Shown: positions 16,577-25,419 of the stretch, piece by piece
Layout: every line of letters starts with the position of its first letter
Numbering within the stretch: position 1 is the first letter of the stretch
Translations under genes and position numbers: made by a program
Notes under the pieces: model-generated
The model's database searches: none
What the model was told of the DNA's origin: nothing
What the model saw: the letters and a program-made list of their open reading frames with translations, nothing else
DNA from: Pseudomonadota bacterium
Lineage (GTDB): Bacteria > Pseudomonadota > Alphaproteobacteria > Rhizobiales > Beijerinckiaceae
Length of the DNA stretch: 64,000 nucleotides
NCBI GenBank assembly: GCA_023450615.1
Contig: JAEXGT010000104.1
Location: forward strand, 47,790-111,789
Reading direction: 5' to 3'

Positions 16577-17854
16577 ATGACCGCTTCCGTCGAAACCCTG
16601 TCCTCATCCCCGACCACCGTGAAGGCCTTGACCTCCGCGCGCGGCGTCGAGGCATGGCATGTTGAATCCGATGTGGTGCCGCTGATCGCGGTATCCTTCA
16701 TCTTCGAGGGCGGATCGGCGCACGATCCCGCCGATAAGCCGGGCGTTGCGCAGATGCTCGCGCGCCTCCTTGATGAAGGTGCCGGCGAGTACGATTCAGA
16801 TGCTTTCCAGGAGCGCCTGGCTGCGCGCGCCATCGAGCTGTCCTTCAATGCGGGCAACGATGCCATCGGCGGCTCGCTGAAGACGCTCGTCAAGCACGCG
16901 GATGAGGCTTTCGAATTGCTGCGTCTCGCGCTCGTCGAGCCACGCTTCGATCAGGATGCCATTGAACGCGTGCGCGCACAGACCATCGCGGGACTGCGCT
17001 ATCAACAGAACGACCCGGGCGTGATGGCCACGCGCCGCTTCTTCGAGGAAGGCTTCGCCGGACACCCTTACGGCCTTCCGACCTCCGGCACGCCGGAGAG
17101 CGTCGCCGCGATCACGCGCGATGATCTCATTGCCATGCACCGCATGATGATCGCGCGGGGCCGGGTGAAGATTGCCGTCGTCGGCGCGATTTCCTCCGAC
17201 AATCTGTCGATGCTGCTCGACAGGGTATTCGGTTCGCTTCCCGAGGCTAACCCGCTTTCCGTCATCGAGACTGCCGGGTTGCAGAAGATCGGGGCGCGCA
17301 TTGTTGTCGATATCGACGTGCCGCAATCGGTCATCCGCTTCGGCACGCCGGGCATTACATGGCGCGATCCCGGATTCATCCCGGCCTATGTGCTCAACCA
17401 CATCTATGGCGGCGGCTCCTTCACCTCGCGTCTCTTCCAGGAGGTGCGCGAGAAGCGCGGTCTCGCTTACAGCGTCGGCACGTCGCTCGTGAGCTATCGC
17501 GCGGCTTCCATGACCTGGGGCTACACCGCCACCAAGAACGAGCGCGTGGCGGAGTGCCTCGACGTGATCGCAGGCGAGATGATGCGCCTCAAGGAGGAAG
17601 GTCCGTCCGACGAGGAGCTGCAGAAGGCGAAGGATTACCTCATCGGTTCCTACGCGCTCGGCTTCGATACCTCGACCAAGATCGCCCATACTCTCGCGCA
17701 GATCGCCTTCGAAGGCCTCGGAATGGACTATATCGGCCGCCGCAACGCCCTGGTGGCGTCCGTCACGCAGGCCGACATCCACAAGGCTGCGGAGCGCATC
17801 TTCGGCGACGGCAAAATGCTCACCGTGATCGCAGGGCGTCCGACGGGGCTGTGA
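16577..17854 (+). CDS. M16 family protein, non-catalytic partner
   Basis: The ATG at 16577 follows GAGG with proper spacing and is preferred over the ATG at 16559, giving 425 residues. The fold is M16 (VSFIFEGGSAHDPADKPGVAQMLARLLDEGAG ... GGGSFTSRLFQEVREKRGLAYSVG), but the HxxEH zinc motif is replaced by VAQMLARLLDEG, so it cannot bind zinc in the usual way. It retains the C-terminal-domain R/Y segment (EVREKRGLAYSVGT) needed for substrate binding in the partner. A terminator hairpin follows 26 bases after its stop, closing the pair as one transcription unit. Confidence 0.93.
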   Translation: MTASVETLSSSPTTVKALTSARGVEAWHVESDVVPLIAVSFIFEGGSAHDPADKPGVAQMLARLLDEGAGEYDSDAFQERLAARAIELSFNAGNDAIGGSLKTLVKHADEAFELLRLALVEPRFDQDAIERVRAQTIAGLRYQQNDPGVMATRRFFEEGFAGHPYGLPTSGTPESVAAITRDDLIAMHRMMIARGRVKIAVVGAISSDNLSMLLDRVFGSLPEANPLSVIETAGLQKIGARIVVDIDVPQSVIRFGTPGITWRDPGFIPAYVLNHIYGGGSFTSRLFQEVREKRGLAYSVGTSLVSYRAASMTWGYTATKNERVAECLDVIAGEMMRLKEEGPSDEELQKAKDYLIGSYALGFDTSTKIAHTLAQIAFEGLGMDYIGRRNALVASVTQADIHKAAERIFGDGKMLTVIAGRPTGL

Positions 17855-17880
17855 GCCGTATAACAGGGCACTGAAGGGTA

Positions 17881-17904
17881 AGGGGGGCGAAAGCCCCCTT
17901 TCTC
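17881..17904 (+). terminator. Rho-independent terminator after the M16 pair
   Basis: GGGGGC (17883-17888), a GAAA tetraloop, and GCCCCC (17893-17898) are followed by TTTCT. The stem is extended by G-T and A-T pairs. It lies 26 bases after the stop of the non-catalytic M16 gene. Confidence 0.85.
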
Positions 17905-18016
17905 GTATCGGCTTTGATAAGTGGCAGCCGCTCCCCGGCATCCCCTAGCCGTCACCCTATCTCTGCCCTAAAGTTCCGCTTCCCTATCTTGAACGAGAAC
18001 AAGTCGGAGTACCCGC

Positions 18017-19333
18017 ATGGCCCTGCAGCAATCGATCGATCTGGCCCTGGAAACCACCATTGGAGAGGGCGGTCTGTCGCGGGCGGCGTTTGAGGCTGCT
18101 CTTGGGGCCGTAGGCGATGCCATGGGGCGGCTGGCGGAAGACGATTCCTCCGGGCGGCTGCCGCTGTTGCACATGCCGCGCACGACGGATGATCTCGCAG
18201 CGGTGAAGGAAGCCGCCGCCTGGCTGCGAATGGATGCGACGGACGTGGTGTTCCTCGGCACCGGCGGCTCGAGCCTGGGCGGCCAGACGCTGGCCCAGCT
18301 GAAGGATTATGCCGTGCCGGGCGCCGGGCGCTTCACGGAAAGCCCACGCGTCCATTTCCTCGATAACCTGGACCCGATCACCTTCGATCACCTTCTTCAC
18401 AAGCTGCCCCTGTCCTCGACGCGCTTCGTGTCGATCTCGAAGTCGGGCGGGACCGGCGAGACGCTGATGCAGACCATCGCCGTGCTCTCGGCGCTTGAAA
18501 AAGCGGGTTTGAAGGCGATGCCGAAGGACATGTGCCTGGGGTTGTCGGAGCCGCGCAAGGAAGGCGGCAAGAACGCCCTGCGCGACCTCCTCGAGCCTGA
18601 GGGCGTGCGCTTCCTGGAGCATCACACGGGCATCGGCGGACGCTATTCCGTGCTCACCAATGTGGGTCTGCTGCCTGCGGCTGTGCTCGGCCTCGACGTC
18701 GCCGCCATCCGCCAGGGAGCCGCGGAGGCTTATGAGCCGTTCCGCAACGGCAGTGCCGCCAAGGACGCGCCCGCGGCGCTCGGTGCCGCGCTCAACGTAG
18801 CGGCAGTGAAGGAAGGCAAGGGCATTGCCGTCACCATGGCCTATGCGGACCGCCTGGAACGCTTTACCCGCTGGTGGGTGCAGCTCTGGGCCGAGAGCGT
18901 CGGCAAGGATGGACATGGCACGCAGCCCGTAGCCGCTATCGGCCCGGTCGATCAGCACAGCCAGCTCCAGCTCTATCTCGCAGGCCCCAATGACAAGCTG
19001 TTCACCGTCATGACCACCGGCGTGGCGGGGCAGGGGCCGATCATGGACGAAAAGCTCTCCAAGCGCGCGGGCGAGCCAGATTTCGGCGGCAAGCGCATCG
19101 GCGATCTCGTCGCGGCCCAAGGGCGCGCCACGGCCGATACGCTGGCCAAGAACGGCCGTCCGACGCGGCGCATCCATATCGAGAAACTCGACGAACGCGC
19201 CGCGGGCGAGCTCCTCATGCATTTCATGCTGGAGACCATCCTGACCGGCTATGCGCTGGGGGTCGATCCCTTCGATCAACCCGCCGTGGAAGAGGGCAAG
19301 ATCCTCGCCAAGCAGTATTTGGCGCAGGGGTAA
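18017..19333 (+). CDS. pgi: Glucose-6-phosphate isomerase
   Basis: Pgi interconverts glucose-6-phosphate and fructose-6-phosphate. The 438-residue protein is of the short bacterial type. It has the SIS sugar-phosphate motifs VVFLGTGGSSLGGQTL (about 78-93) and RFVSISKSGGTGETL (about 136-150), the TGIGGRYSVLTNVGLLPA segment, and the signature KDGHGTQPVAAIGPVDQHSQ with catalytic residues. The start at 18017 is preceded by GTCGGAGTACCCGC. The gene stands alone between the M16 pair and mutL. Confidence 0.93.
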   Translation: MALQQSIDLALETTIGEGGLSRAAFEAALGAVGDAMGRLAEDDSSGRLPLLHMPRTTDDLAAVKEAAAWLRMDATDVVFLGTGGSSLGGQTLAQLKDYAVPGAGRFTESPRVHFLDNLDPITFDHLLHKLPLSSTRFVSISKSGGTGETLMQTIAVLSALEKAGLKAMPKDMCLGLSEPRKEGGKNALRDLLEPEGVRFLEHHTGIGGRYSVLTNVGLLPAAVLGLDVAAIRQGAAEAYEPFRNGSAAKDAPAALGAALNVAAVKEGKGIAVTMAYADRLERFTRWWVQLWAESVGKDGHGTQPVAAIGPVDQHSQLQLYLAGPNDKLFTVMTTGVAGQGPIMDEKLSKRAGEPDFGGKRIGDLVAAQGRATADTLAKNGRPTRRIHIEKLDERAAGELLMHFMLETILTGYALGVDPFDQPAVEEGKILAKQYLAQG

Positions 19334-19351
19334 GCAGACAAGCCGCAGCGT

Positions 19352-19383
19352 CATCCCAGGTTCTGCTCCGCAGTCCCGGGATG
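19352..19383. repeat. Small intergenic palindrome after pgi
   Basis: CATCCC (19352-19357) pairs with GGGATG (19378-19383), with further pairing inside. The leading GCGTCATCCCAGGTT also appears just after ribF at about 9776-9790, so it belongs to the scattered CATTCCCG/CATCCC family of gap repeats. Confidence 0.4.
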
Positions 19384-19484
19384 GCTATAGTGGATGAGCA
19401 GGGGAATAACGTCGCGGCTTCTGGCATCGGCGGCGTTCGATCCCTATCTTCTCTCTTTCCGAATCTCTTATTCAGAAGCGCCTC

Positions 19485-21338
19485 ATGCTGGTCCGCCGCC
19501 TCGATCCCATTCTCGTCGACCGCATCGCCGCGGGCGAGGTTGTCGAGCGCCCGGCGGCAGCCGTGAAGGAACTCGTCGAGAACGCCGTCGATGCGGGCGC
19601 GGGCTCCATTGAGATCACCGTGGAAGCCGGCGGACGCCGCCTCATCCGCATCGTCGATGACGGGCAGGGCATGAATCCGGAGGATCTGGAGCTCGCCGTC
19701 GAGCGCCACGCCACCTCCAAGATCCCGGACAGCGATCTCTTCTCCATCAACACGCTGGGCTTCCGTGGCGAGGCGCTGCCTTCCATCGGCGCGGTGGCGC
19801 GGCTTGCCATCACGACCCGCACGGCGGATGCCGAGACCGGCTCCATGATCGTCGTGGAAGCAGGCGTAAAGCATCCCGTGCGGCCAGCCTCGGCACCCAA
19901 AGGCACGCGCGTCGAGGTGACGGACCTGTTCGCCGCCACGCCGGCACGTTTGAAGTTCCTGAAGAGCGACCGTTCCGAAGCGCAGGCTGTCGCGGAGATC
20001 GTGAAGCGCCTTGCCATCGCGCATCCGACCGTGCGCTTCACCCTGTCAGGCGAGCACATCACCGCCTTCACCTATCCGCCGGAAGAGCCCGGCGAGCATG
20101 GTTTCCTGCGCCGTCTCTCGCGCGTGCTCGGCTCCGACTTTCACGAGAACGCCATGTCCATCGGCGTGGAGCGCGAAGGCGTGCGCCTTACGGGCTTTGC
20201 GAGCCTGCCGACCTATCATCGCGGCACATCCACGGCGATCCATTTCGTGGTGAACGGGCGCCCCGTGCGCGACAAGCTTCTGCTTGGCGCAGTGCGGGGC
20301 GCCTACGCCGATGTCATGGCCTCGGATCGTCATCCGGTTCTTGCCATGATGATCGATCTCGACCCGCGCGCGGTGGATGTGAACGTGCATCCGGCGAAAA
20401 CGGAAGTGCGCTTCCGCGATCCCGCTTTCGTACGCGGCTTCGTGGTGGCCGCGATCAAGGAGGCGATCAACCGCTTCGGTATGCGCGCATCCTCAACGGT
20501 TGGCACGCGCACATTGGAAAGCCTGCGCCCCCAAGGAGGCTTGCCGTCAAGGCCCGCTTACGGACATCACCGTCCCTCCATCATCCGCCCGTCGAGCGGT
20601 TTGGCCAATTGGCAGGCGCCGCTCGATCCTCCTTCGCAAGCCTACGCGCCCGGATCCGGCCTGGCTGAAGCACAGGTCAGCCTCCCGGATTTCGCAGCCC
20701 CTTCCGCCGACAGCCGCGCGACGCTTGCCGAGATCGAGCCGGAGGCTGAGGCCGCTCCTCTCGGCGCCGCGCGCGCGCAGGTCCATGGCACTTACATCGT
20801 CGCGCAAACGCAGGACGGGATCGTCATCGTCGACCAGCATGCCGCGCATGAGCGTTTGGTCTACGAGCGTCTGAAGCGCGAGCGCGCAGCATCCGGCATT
20901 GCGCGCCAGTTGCTGCTTATTCCCGAGGTGGTCGATCTCGATCCCGTGGATGCGGACCGCGTGCTCGCCGAAGCTTCGATGCTGGAGGGGTTGGGCCTTG
21001 TGGTCGAGCCTTTCGGGCATGGAGCCCTGCTGGTGCGCGAGGTCCCATCCGCGCTTGCGGGTGGAAGCATCAAGGCGCTTGTGCAGGATGTGTCCGACGC
21101 GCTCGCGGAATGGGGACAAGGTGCCGCCAATCCGCTGGAAGAGCGGCTCGACGCTGTGCTCTCGCGCATGTCCTGCCACGGCTCAATCCGAGCCGGACGA
21201 CGGATGCGGCCGGAGGAAATGAACGCATTGCTGCGCGAGATGGAGGCGACCCCTCTCTCCGGCCAGTGCAACCACGGGCGTCCCACTTACGTGGAGCTGA
21301 AGCTCACCGATATCGAGCGGCTGTTCGGACGGCGATGA
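19485..21338 (+). CDS. mutL: DNA mismatch repair protein MutL (endonuclease type)
   Basis: MutL couples mismatch recognition by MutS to strand incision. The N-terminal GHKL ATPase has ELVENAVDAGAGSIEI, DDGQGMNPEDL, ATSKIPDSDL and TLGFRGEALPSIG, followed by GTRVEVTDLFAATPARLKF and FVVNGRPVRD. The C-terminal domain carries VIVDQHAAHERLVYERL at about 448-464, matching the DQHA(x)2E(x)4E endonuclease motif. It also carries CHGSIRAGRRM and QCNHGRPTYVEL. This is the form found in bacteria that lack MutH. The linker (about 340-430) is Pro/Ala/Ser-rich. Length 617 is normal. The GC-rich backbone ends with this gene. Confidence 0.96.
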   Translation: MLVRRLDPILVDRIAAGEVVERPAAAVKELVENAVDAGAGSIEITVEAGGRRLIRIVDDGQGMNPEDLELAVERHATSKIPDSDLFSINTLGFRGEALPSIGAVARLAITTRTADAETGSMIVVEAGVKHPVRPASAPKGTRVEVTDLFAATPARLKFLKSDRSEAQAVAEIVKRLAIAHPTVRFTLSGEHITAFTYPPEEPGEHGFLRRLSRVLGSDFHENAMSIGVEREGVRLTGFASLPTYHRGTSTAIHFVVNGRPVRDKLLLGAVRGAYADVMASDRHPVLAMMIDLDPRAVDVNVHPAKTEVRFRDPAFVRGFVVAAIKEAINRFGMRASSTVGTRTLESLRPQGGLPSRPAYGHHRPSIIRPSSGLANWQAPLDPPSQAYAPGSGLAEAQVSLPDFAAPSADSRATLAEIEPEAEAAPLGAARAQVHGTYIVAQTQDGIVIVDQHAAHERLVYERLKRERAASGIARQLLLIPEVVDLDPVDADRVLAEASMLEGLGLVVEPFGHGALLVREVPSALAGGSIKALVQDVSDALAEWGQGAANPLEERLDAVLSRMSCHGSIRAGRRMRPEEMNALLREMEATPLSGQCNHGRPTYVELKLTDIERLFGRR

Positions 21339-21775
21339 AATACCAAACTGCAATCCGTTGAGCTTGGTGCCAAATCCGGCTCAAGCTGCAATCAGGCTAT
21401 ACGCCATTCCAGAATGGCCATGGAGGTAAGGCAAGTACGTTCTGCCTTGTTCGCTCAGGTGAATAAGCCGCCTGGGGATGTGCGCCTGCCTGTCTTCAAG
21501 AGCTTGGCTCCGTAAGGGAGGATATGACAGCGGCTTAGCTTTAGCTGGCCCGATATGCGTACCGATGGAGAGCAGGGAGAACCGGCGCGGGCTTGCAAGC
21601 ATGCCCACATCTGTGTTTGGGGCCTATGGCACGGTTCATTCATGTGGCGATGCAATAGGTCGCCTCATGCCACAGAGGCATCCTGACGAGATTTGCAGAC
21701 AAGATCATTGAGCAACTGCTATATTGGTCCCGAGCAGACTATGACTTCGCGGCTATCAGCGATAGGGCCCACCTA
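21339..21775. other. Gene-free gap at the left edge of the accessory region
   Basis: No gene is supported in these 437 bases. GC content drops compared with mutL. A perfect small dyad GCCATTC-CA-GAATGGC lies at 21403-21418. No integrase, tRNA or direct repeat that would mark an insertion junction was seen. Confidence 0.5.
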
Positions 21776-23638
21776 TTGTCTTCATATGTCCGGCACGCAA
21801 CCAATTGGATACTCGAGATTGATCCAACGCTGATTCAGTTTCGGCTATCCTGTCGCGTGCTCTTGTCAATTATTTGCGTAAGCCTTTCACTTATAGTCCT
21901 GAATCAGTTCTTGCCTCTGTCAGAGGCTGCTGTTGCAATAGCCCTCTCGACAACGCTTCAAGGGGCCGTAGCCGTTCGCGATAAGACTGCTTCGGCGCGG
22001 GCGGTGACACGCATTTACTCGGGCATAGCCGGCTTTTTCGTTGTCTGCGTCATCACATACTTTGAGCACCGTCCACTTGCCGTAGGTGCAGTCTTATTGG
22101 CGGTGGTCTTCCTGGCCGTATATGCGCCTCGCTACGGTGATCGCTGGAAAGCTGTTGGAGCATTCGCGTTCTTCTGTTGTATCCTTTCGGGCTTCCTCAA
22201 GCCGATTGATAGCGAACTGCCAGGGTTGGCGGTTTCCTTGGCCGTCTCCTCGATAATCTCGCATATGGTGCGAAATTATATTCTTCCGGAACGCCCCGCT
22301 GACGATTTTCGCCGTGCTGCACGTGCTCTCGACAGCTTGATGAGAGAGTTCAAGGAACAGGTTAGGCGGTGTGCTACATCCAGGCATCATCGCCGAGATC
22401 TTCAGAAGCTCCTCGGGATCAAGCGCAGAGCTAGGAATGCGCTCATTCACGCCGAAGAATATTTGCCGCTTGACGCGGACGACAAGACAGCGGGGCTTGC
22501 AGGTCGGCTTTTCGACCTGGATCTGACAATGGATGCTTGCGTGATGGCCGTGATCGGAAAGCCATCCAAGCCTGCGGACATGAAGAGTTGCCTCGTGCCT
22601 CTCGATCAGATTCAACTGGAGATCAAGCAGAGCGTCGCCGAAATTCCGGACAGCACTTTTACGACATCGGCAGCAAAGGATAAGCCCGTCCGGAAAGCTG
22701 CCGCAGAGGCTCAGCTGCGGCAAGCTGTACAGGTTACGCTTGCGTCGGCTATCGCCATGACTCTCGGGCTCTGGCTGTCACAGGAGAGGTGGTTCTGGGC
22801 GGTCATGACAGCCTTTATTGTGTTCATGAACACTCACTCTACCGAGGAAACCTGGGTTCGCGCCTTGAATCGGACCCTGGGAACGGCCATCGGCATCGTT
22901 GCCGGGATCGCACTTGCCACCATCCTCAATGGAGCGCTTGTGCCGAGCGTGTTGCTGACAGCAATCGCTTTAGCAATCGGCTACTTTGTCATGGCTATTT
23001 CATATACGGTATTCTGCATTTTTCTGACTATCGCAATTTCTCTGATTTATGGGCTGGTCGGCTCATTCACTCCTCATCTGCTGATGCTGCGCCTTGAGGA
23101 GACAGCTATTGGGGCGGCAGCCGGGATCTTCGTTTCACTCTGGGCGCTCCCGATACGCACGCATGATCGTTTGATAAATGTCTTCCGCAATTATCTTCAA
23201 CGTATTGACACGCTGCTGTCCCTCTTCTGCGATCCTGCCCGCAATGAAGTCGCAATAACAAGGCAGCTGCGCCTGATCGAGGGGGCTCATTCTGATTGCT
23301 TGACGGCTCTGTCTCCCCTGCGAAGCGCATGGAGGCTCGGTCCTGAACAGTCCGGAAGTCGAAATGCAGTGATGAGGGTCAACACCCTGCAATACTCGGT
23401 CGAGGGATTGGCCCGCATATTCGCAGCGACTGCTCCGACACCCGACCAAGTGGAGCGCATCACGGAACTTCGTCGCGAAATCAAGGTGCTTGGCACAACA
23501 AAGATCGACCTTCTTTCACCGGCCACCTCCGCACCCTTGGAGATTGCCTCAAGCACGAGTGTTACAGAGACGGATATCTATTTGCAGCGATTAGCACTCG
23601 TTCTGTACCAGCTCGATCCCAACAATCAGGAAGCTTAG
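21776..23638 (+). CDS. FUSC-family inner-membrane protein (efflux-like)
   Basis: The 620-residue protein has the FUSC/YccS-AaeB layout: an N-terminal cluster of hydrophobic helices (about 25-180), a soluble central part (about 180-310) and a second membrane cluster (about 315-450) beginning LRQAVQVTLASAIAMTLGLW and EERWFWAVMTAFIVFM, then a soluble tail. Relatives export aromatic acids or are involved in envelope stress. The start is uncertain: the first usable codon is TTG at 21776, and a weak AGGG lies about 10 bases upstream. No membrane-fusion partner gene is next to it. The specific substrate is unknown. Confidence 0.75.
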   Translation: MSSYVRHATNWILEIDPTLIQFRLSCRVLLSIICVSLSLIVLNQFLPLSEAAVAIALSTTLQGAVAVRDKTASARAVTRIYSGIAGFFVVCVITYFEHRPLAVGAVLLAVVFLAVYAPRYGDRWKAVGAFAFFCCILSGFLKPIDSELPGLAVSLAVSSIISHMVRNYILPERPADDFRRAARALDSLMREFKEQVRRCATSRHHRRDLQKLLGIKRRARNALIHAEEYLPLDADDKTAGLAGRLFDLDLTMDACVMAVIGKPSKPADMKSCLVPLDQIQLEIKQSVAEIPDSTFTTSAAKDKPVRKAAAEAQLRQAVQVTLASAIAMTLGLWLSQERWFWAVMTAFIVFMNTHSTEETWVRALNRTLGTAIGIVAGIALATILNGALVPSVLLTAIALAIGYFVMAISYTVFCIFLTIAISLIYGLVGSFTPHLLMLRLEETAIGAAAGIFVSLWALPIRTHDRLINVFRNYLQRIDTLLSLFCDPARNEVAITRQLRLIEGAHSDCLTALSPLRSAWRLGPEQSGSRNAVMRVNTLQYSVEGLARIFAATAPTPDQVERITELRREIKVLGTTKIDLLSPATSAPLEIASSTSVTETDIYLQRLALVLYQLDPNNQEA

Positions 23639-23765
23639 TCCCGACATTATCTGGCGCAAAGAATAACCATGCCCGCCAAGGGCACCATTCCCGTTCGGCG
23701 ATTCCTATTGAAAGCGCAGGACAAGGTTCCGGTCGAAAGGTATTTAGGGAACAAGTGCATGCGAT

Positions 23766-23780
23766 GATACGTTTCGTATC
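23766..23780. promoter_or_regulatory. Operator-like dyad upstream of the crcB pair
   Basis: GATACG (23766-23771) and CGTATC (23775-23780) are perfect inverted arms around TTT. The site is about 115 bases upstream of the first crcB start and resembles a TetR-type operator. I found no fluoride riboswitch consensus in this gap. No regulator gene is adjacent. Confidence 0.35.
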
Positions 23781-23895
23781 GGCTTATTGCAGACTCTCTA
23801 TCGCGCTCGACTTGTCGGCTTGCTTAAACGCGTGTGTTTGCGGAAGTCGCGTAGAGTTACAGTTCCTGATCTACATTTCTGAAGCGGAATGAGCC

Positions 23896-24285
23896 GTGAC
23901 CGGATTGGACATCCTATGGGTCGGCCTAGGCGGAGGCGTTGGCTCTCTGCTTCGCTGGTGGATCGGCCGCTTGGTCACCGCGCGCTACCGGGGAGTTTTC
24001 CCGCTAGGTACTTTTCTAATCAATATTTCCGGTGCCTTCGTCATAGGATACCTATCGACGCTGTTCACGGTCGATTGGAATAACCGCTACGGAACCGTTC
24101 TCAACTCGGGAATTCTGACGGGATTTCTGGGAGGATACACGACGTTCAGCACCATGCAGTTGGACGCTGCCACGCTTGTTGCGAAGTCTCGCGGCGGGCT
24201 TGCCCTCCTCTATCTGCTTCTCTCGACCATTGCCGGGCTTGCAGCAGCTTGGCTTGGCGTCGCGCTGGCCCTGATGCACCGATGA
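23896..24285 (+). CDS. crcB: Fluoride channel CrcB/Fluc, first of a tandem pair
   Basis: Fluc proteins are dual-topology four-helix channels that let toxic fluoride leave the cell. This 129-residue protein starts with GTG at 23896. It shows GLGGGVGSLLRWWIGRL, FPLGTFLINISGAFVIGYL (central Asn of the pore) and GILTGFLGGYTTFSTMQLD with the TFS(T) motif. The second gene follows after 13 bases. Such pairs usually encode two half-channels that assemble as an obligate heterodimer with opposite orientation. Confidence 0.92.
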   Translation: MTGLDILWVGLGGGVGSLLRWWIGRLVTARYRGVFPLGTFLINISGAFVIGYLSTLFTVDWNNRYGTVLNSGILTGFLGGYTTFSTMQLDAATLVAKSRGGLALLYLLLSTIAGLAAAWLGVALALMHR

Positions 24286-24298
24286 GGACACGCCGCTC

Positions 24299-24676
24299 AT
24301 GCTAAATCTATTGATCCTTGTCTTTGCTGGAGGGGCGCTTGGCGCGATGCTGCGCGAGTTCACGATGCTGGCGATACCCGACCCGCGTGATGGCTTCCCG
24401 CTCGCTATTCTATGTGCAAATCTTTTAGCCGCATTTTTGCTTGGTCTTGTGACTGCTTTGCACAAGCGCCAGGCTGTGTCGGATGATGTCCACACGATGG
24501 TCGGTACGGGCATCATGGGCGGGTTATCGACTTTCTCAAGCTTTGTCTTCGGCGTGGTCAGCCTGTGGATGGCCTCCGTTACAAATACATTTGTTGCAGT
24601 TGCTTATATCGGCATCAGCCTGGGCATTGGATACCTCGCCGTACTTCTCGGCTTGAAGATCGGCGAATGGAAGTGA
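24299..24676 (+). CDS. crcB: Fluoride channel CrcB/Fluc, second of a tandem pair
   Basis: The 125-residue protein has the Fluc features AGGALGAMLREFTML, FPLAILCANLLAAFLLGLV and GIMGGLSTFSSFVFG, with four hydrophobic helices. It differs clearly from the first copy (for example CANLLAAF instead of LINISGAF), which fits a heterodimeric pair rather than a recent duplication. It is the last gene before the AT-rich urease promoter region. Confidence 0.92.
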   Translation: MLNLLILVFAGGALGAMLREFTMLAIPDPRDGFPLAILCANLLAAFLLGLVTALHKRQAVSDDVHTMVGTGIMGGLSTFSSFVFGVVSLWMASVTNTFVAVAYIGISLGIGYLAVLLGLKIGEWK

Positions 24677-25074
24677 GCTTATTGGCGTAAGAGTCCGCAA
24701 AAATAGAAATTGAGCGTTTACACGGCTCTATTTTAATGCGCGAAAGGAGATTACTTTTAAAGGTGCGCTTCTATTGAGTAGGGACGAGTTCAGCTGCTTT
24801 TCAGTGGCGCTCGGCAAGATTTGTCTATAACTATTATATTGATGAATACCAATATATCATAATATTTGTCGTCTTCAGATTGGAGGTGATATCTTATTGG
24901 AGTAAATACATGCCTTACAATAAACACAATACATACATATTTTACTAATCATAGTAAGAGCATCTCATATATTCATTCGGAAATATATTAAGCCCTAGCT
25001 TTGTTTTCGCGTTTGATGTTCGACAATAAGCGTACGACTGCACCTATGTTCGCGAGATCTCAAGGGAATTCGCC
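24677..25074. other. Very AT-rich gap upstream of the urease operon
   Basis: This 398-base stretch is the most AT-rich part of the window. It contains no gene of normal size, but it has two Shine-Dalgarno-like sequences around 24882-24902 in front of tiny frames. It probably contains the urease promoter. No recognisable nickel- or urea-responsive operator could be identified by eye. Confidence 0.5.
24910..24948 (+). other. Candidate 12-codon leader frame before ureA
   Basis: GGAG at 24899-24902 stands 7 bases before ATG 24910, which opens MPYNKHNTYIFY and stops at TAA. Just upstream, GGAGGTGAT at 24882-24890 is a near-perfect anti-Shine-Dalgarno match placed before a two-codon TTG GAG TAA. 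These may be leader peptides or chance. The frame is 126 bases before ureA. Confidence 0.25.
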
Positions 25075-25377
25075 ATGCATCTGACGCCGCGTGAGTTTGA
25101 TAAACTCCTCATCCACATGATGTCCGACGTTGCGCTGAAGCGAAAAGCGAAGGGGCTGAAGCTCAATCATCCTGAGGCTGTGGCTGTACTCTGCGCCTTT
25201 GTTCTCGAAGGTGCCCGTGAGGGCAAAACTGTCGAAGAAGTTATGGATGGAGCGCGTAGCGTCCTCACGGCGGGCGACGTCATGGACGGCGTTCCAGATC
25301 TGCTGCCTCTCATCCAGGTTGAAGCTGTATTCAGCGATGGAAGTCGCTTGGTCAGCCTCCACACCCCTATCTCCTGA
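25075..25377 (+). CDS. ureA: Urease subunit gamma
   Basis: UreA is the small structural subunit of nickel urease, which hydrolyses urea to ammonia and carbamate. The 100-residue protein is full length, starts MHLTPREFDKLLIHMMSDVALKRKAKGLKLNHPEAV and has the family segment DVMDGVPDLLPLIQVEAVFSDGSRLVSLHTPI. AAGGG precedes the ATG by 8 bases. It opens a seven-gene ure operon. Confidence 0.97.
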   Translation: MHLTPREFDKLLIHMMSDVALKRKAKGLKLNHPEAVAVLCAFVLEGAREGKTVEEVMDGARSVLTAGDVMDGVPDLLPLIQVEAVFSDGSRLVSLHTPIS

Positions 25378-25419
25378 CACAGTGCCGCTCGCATCTCTCA
25401 TGCCCGAAAAGAGATATCC

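Noticed and set aside
23639..23895. Possible fluoride riboswitch upstream of crcB
   Set aside because: I could not find the conserved riboswitch core or its pseudoknot partner. Only an operator-like dyad is present.
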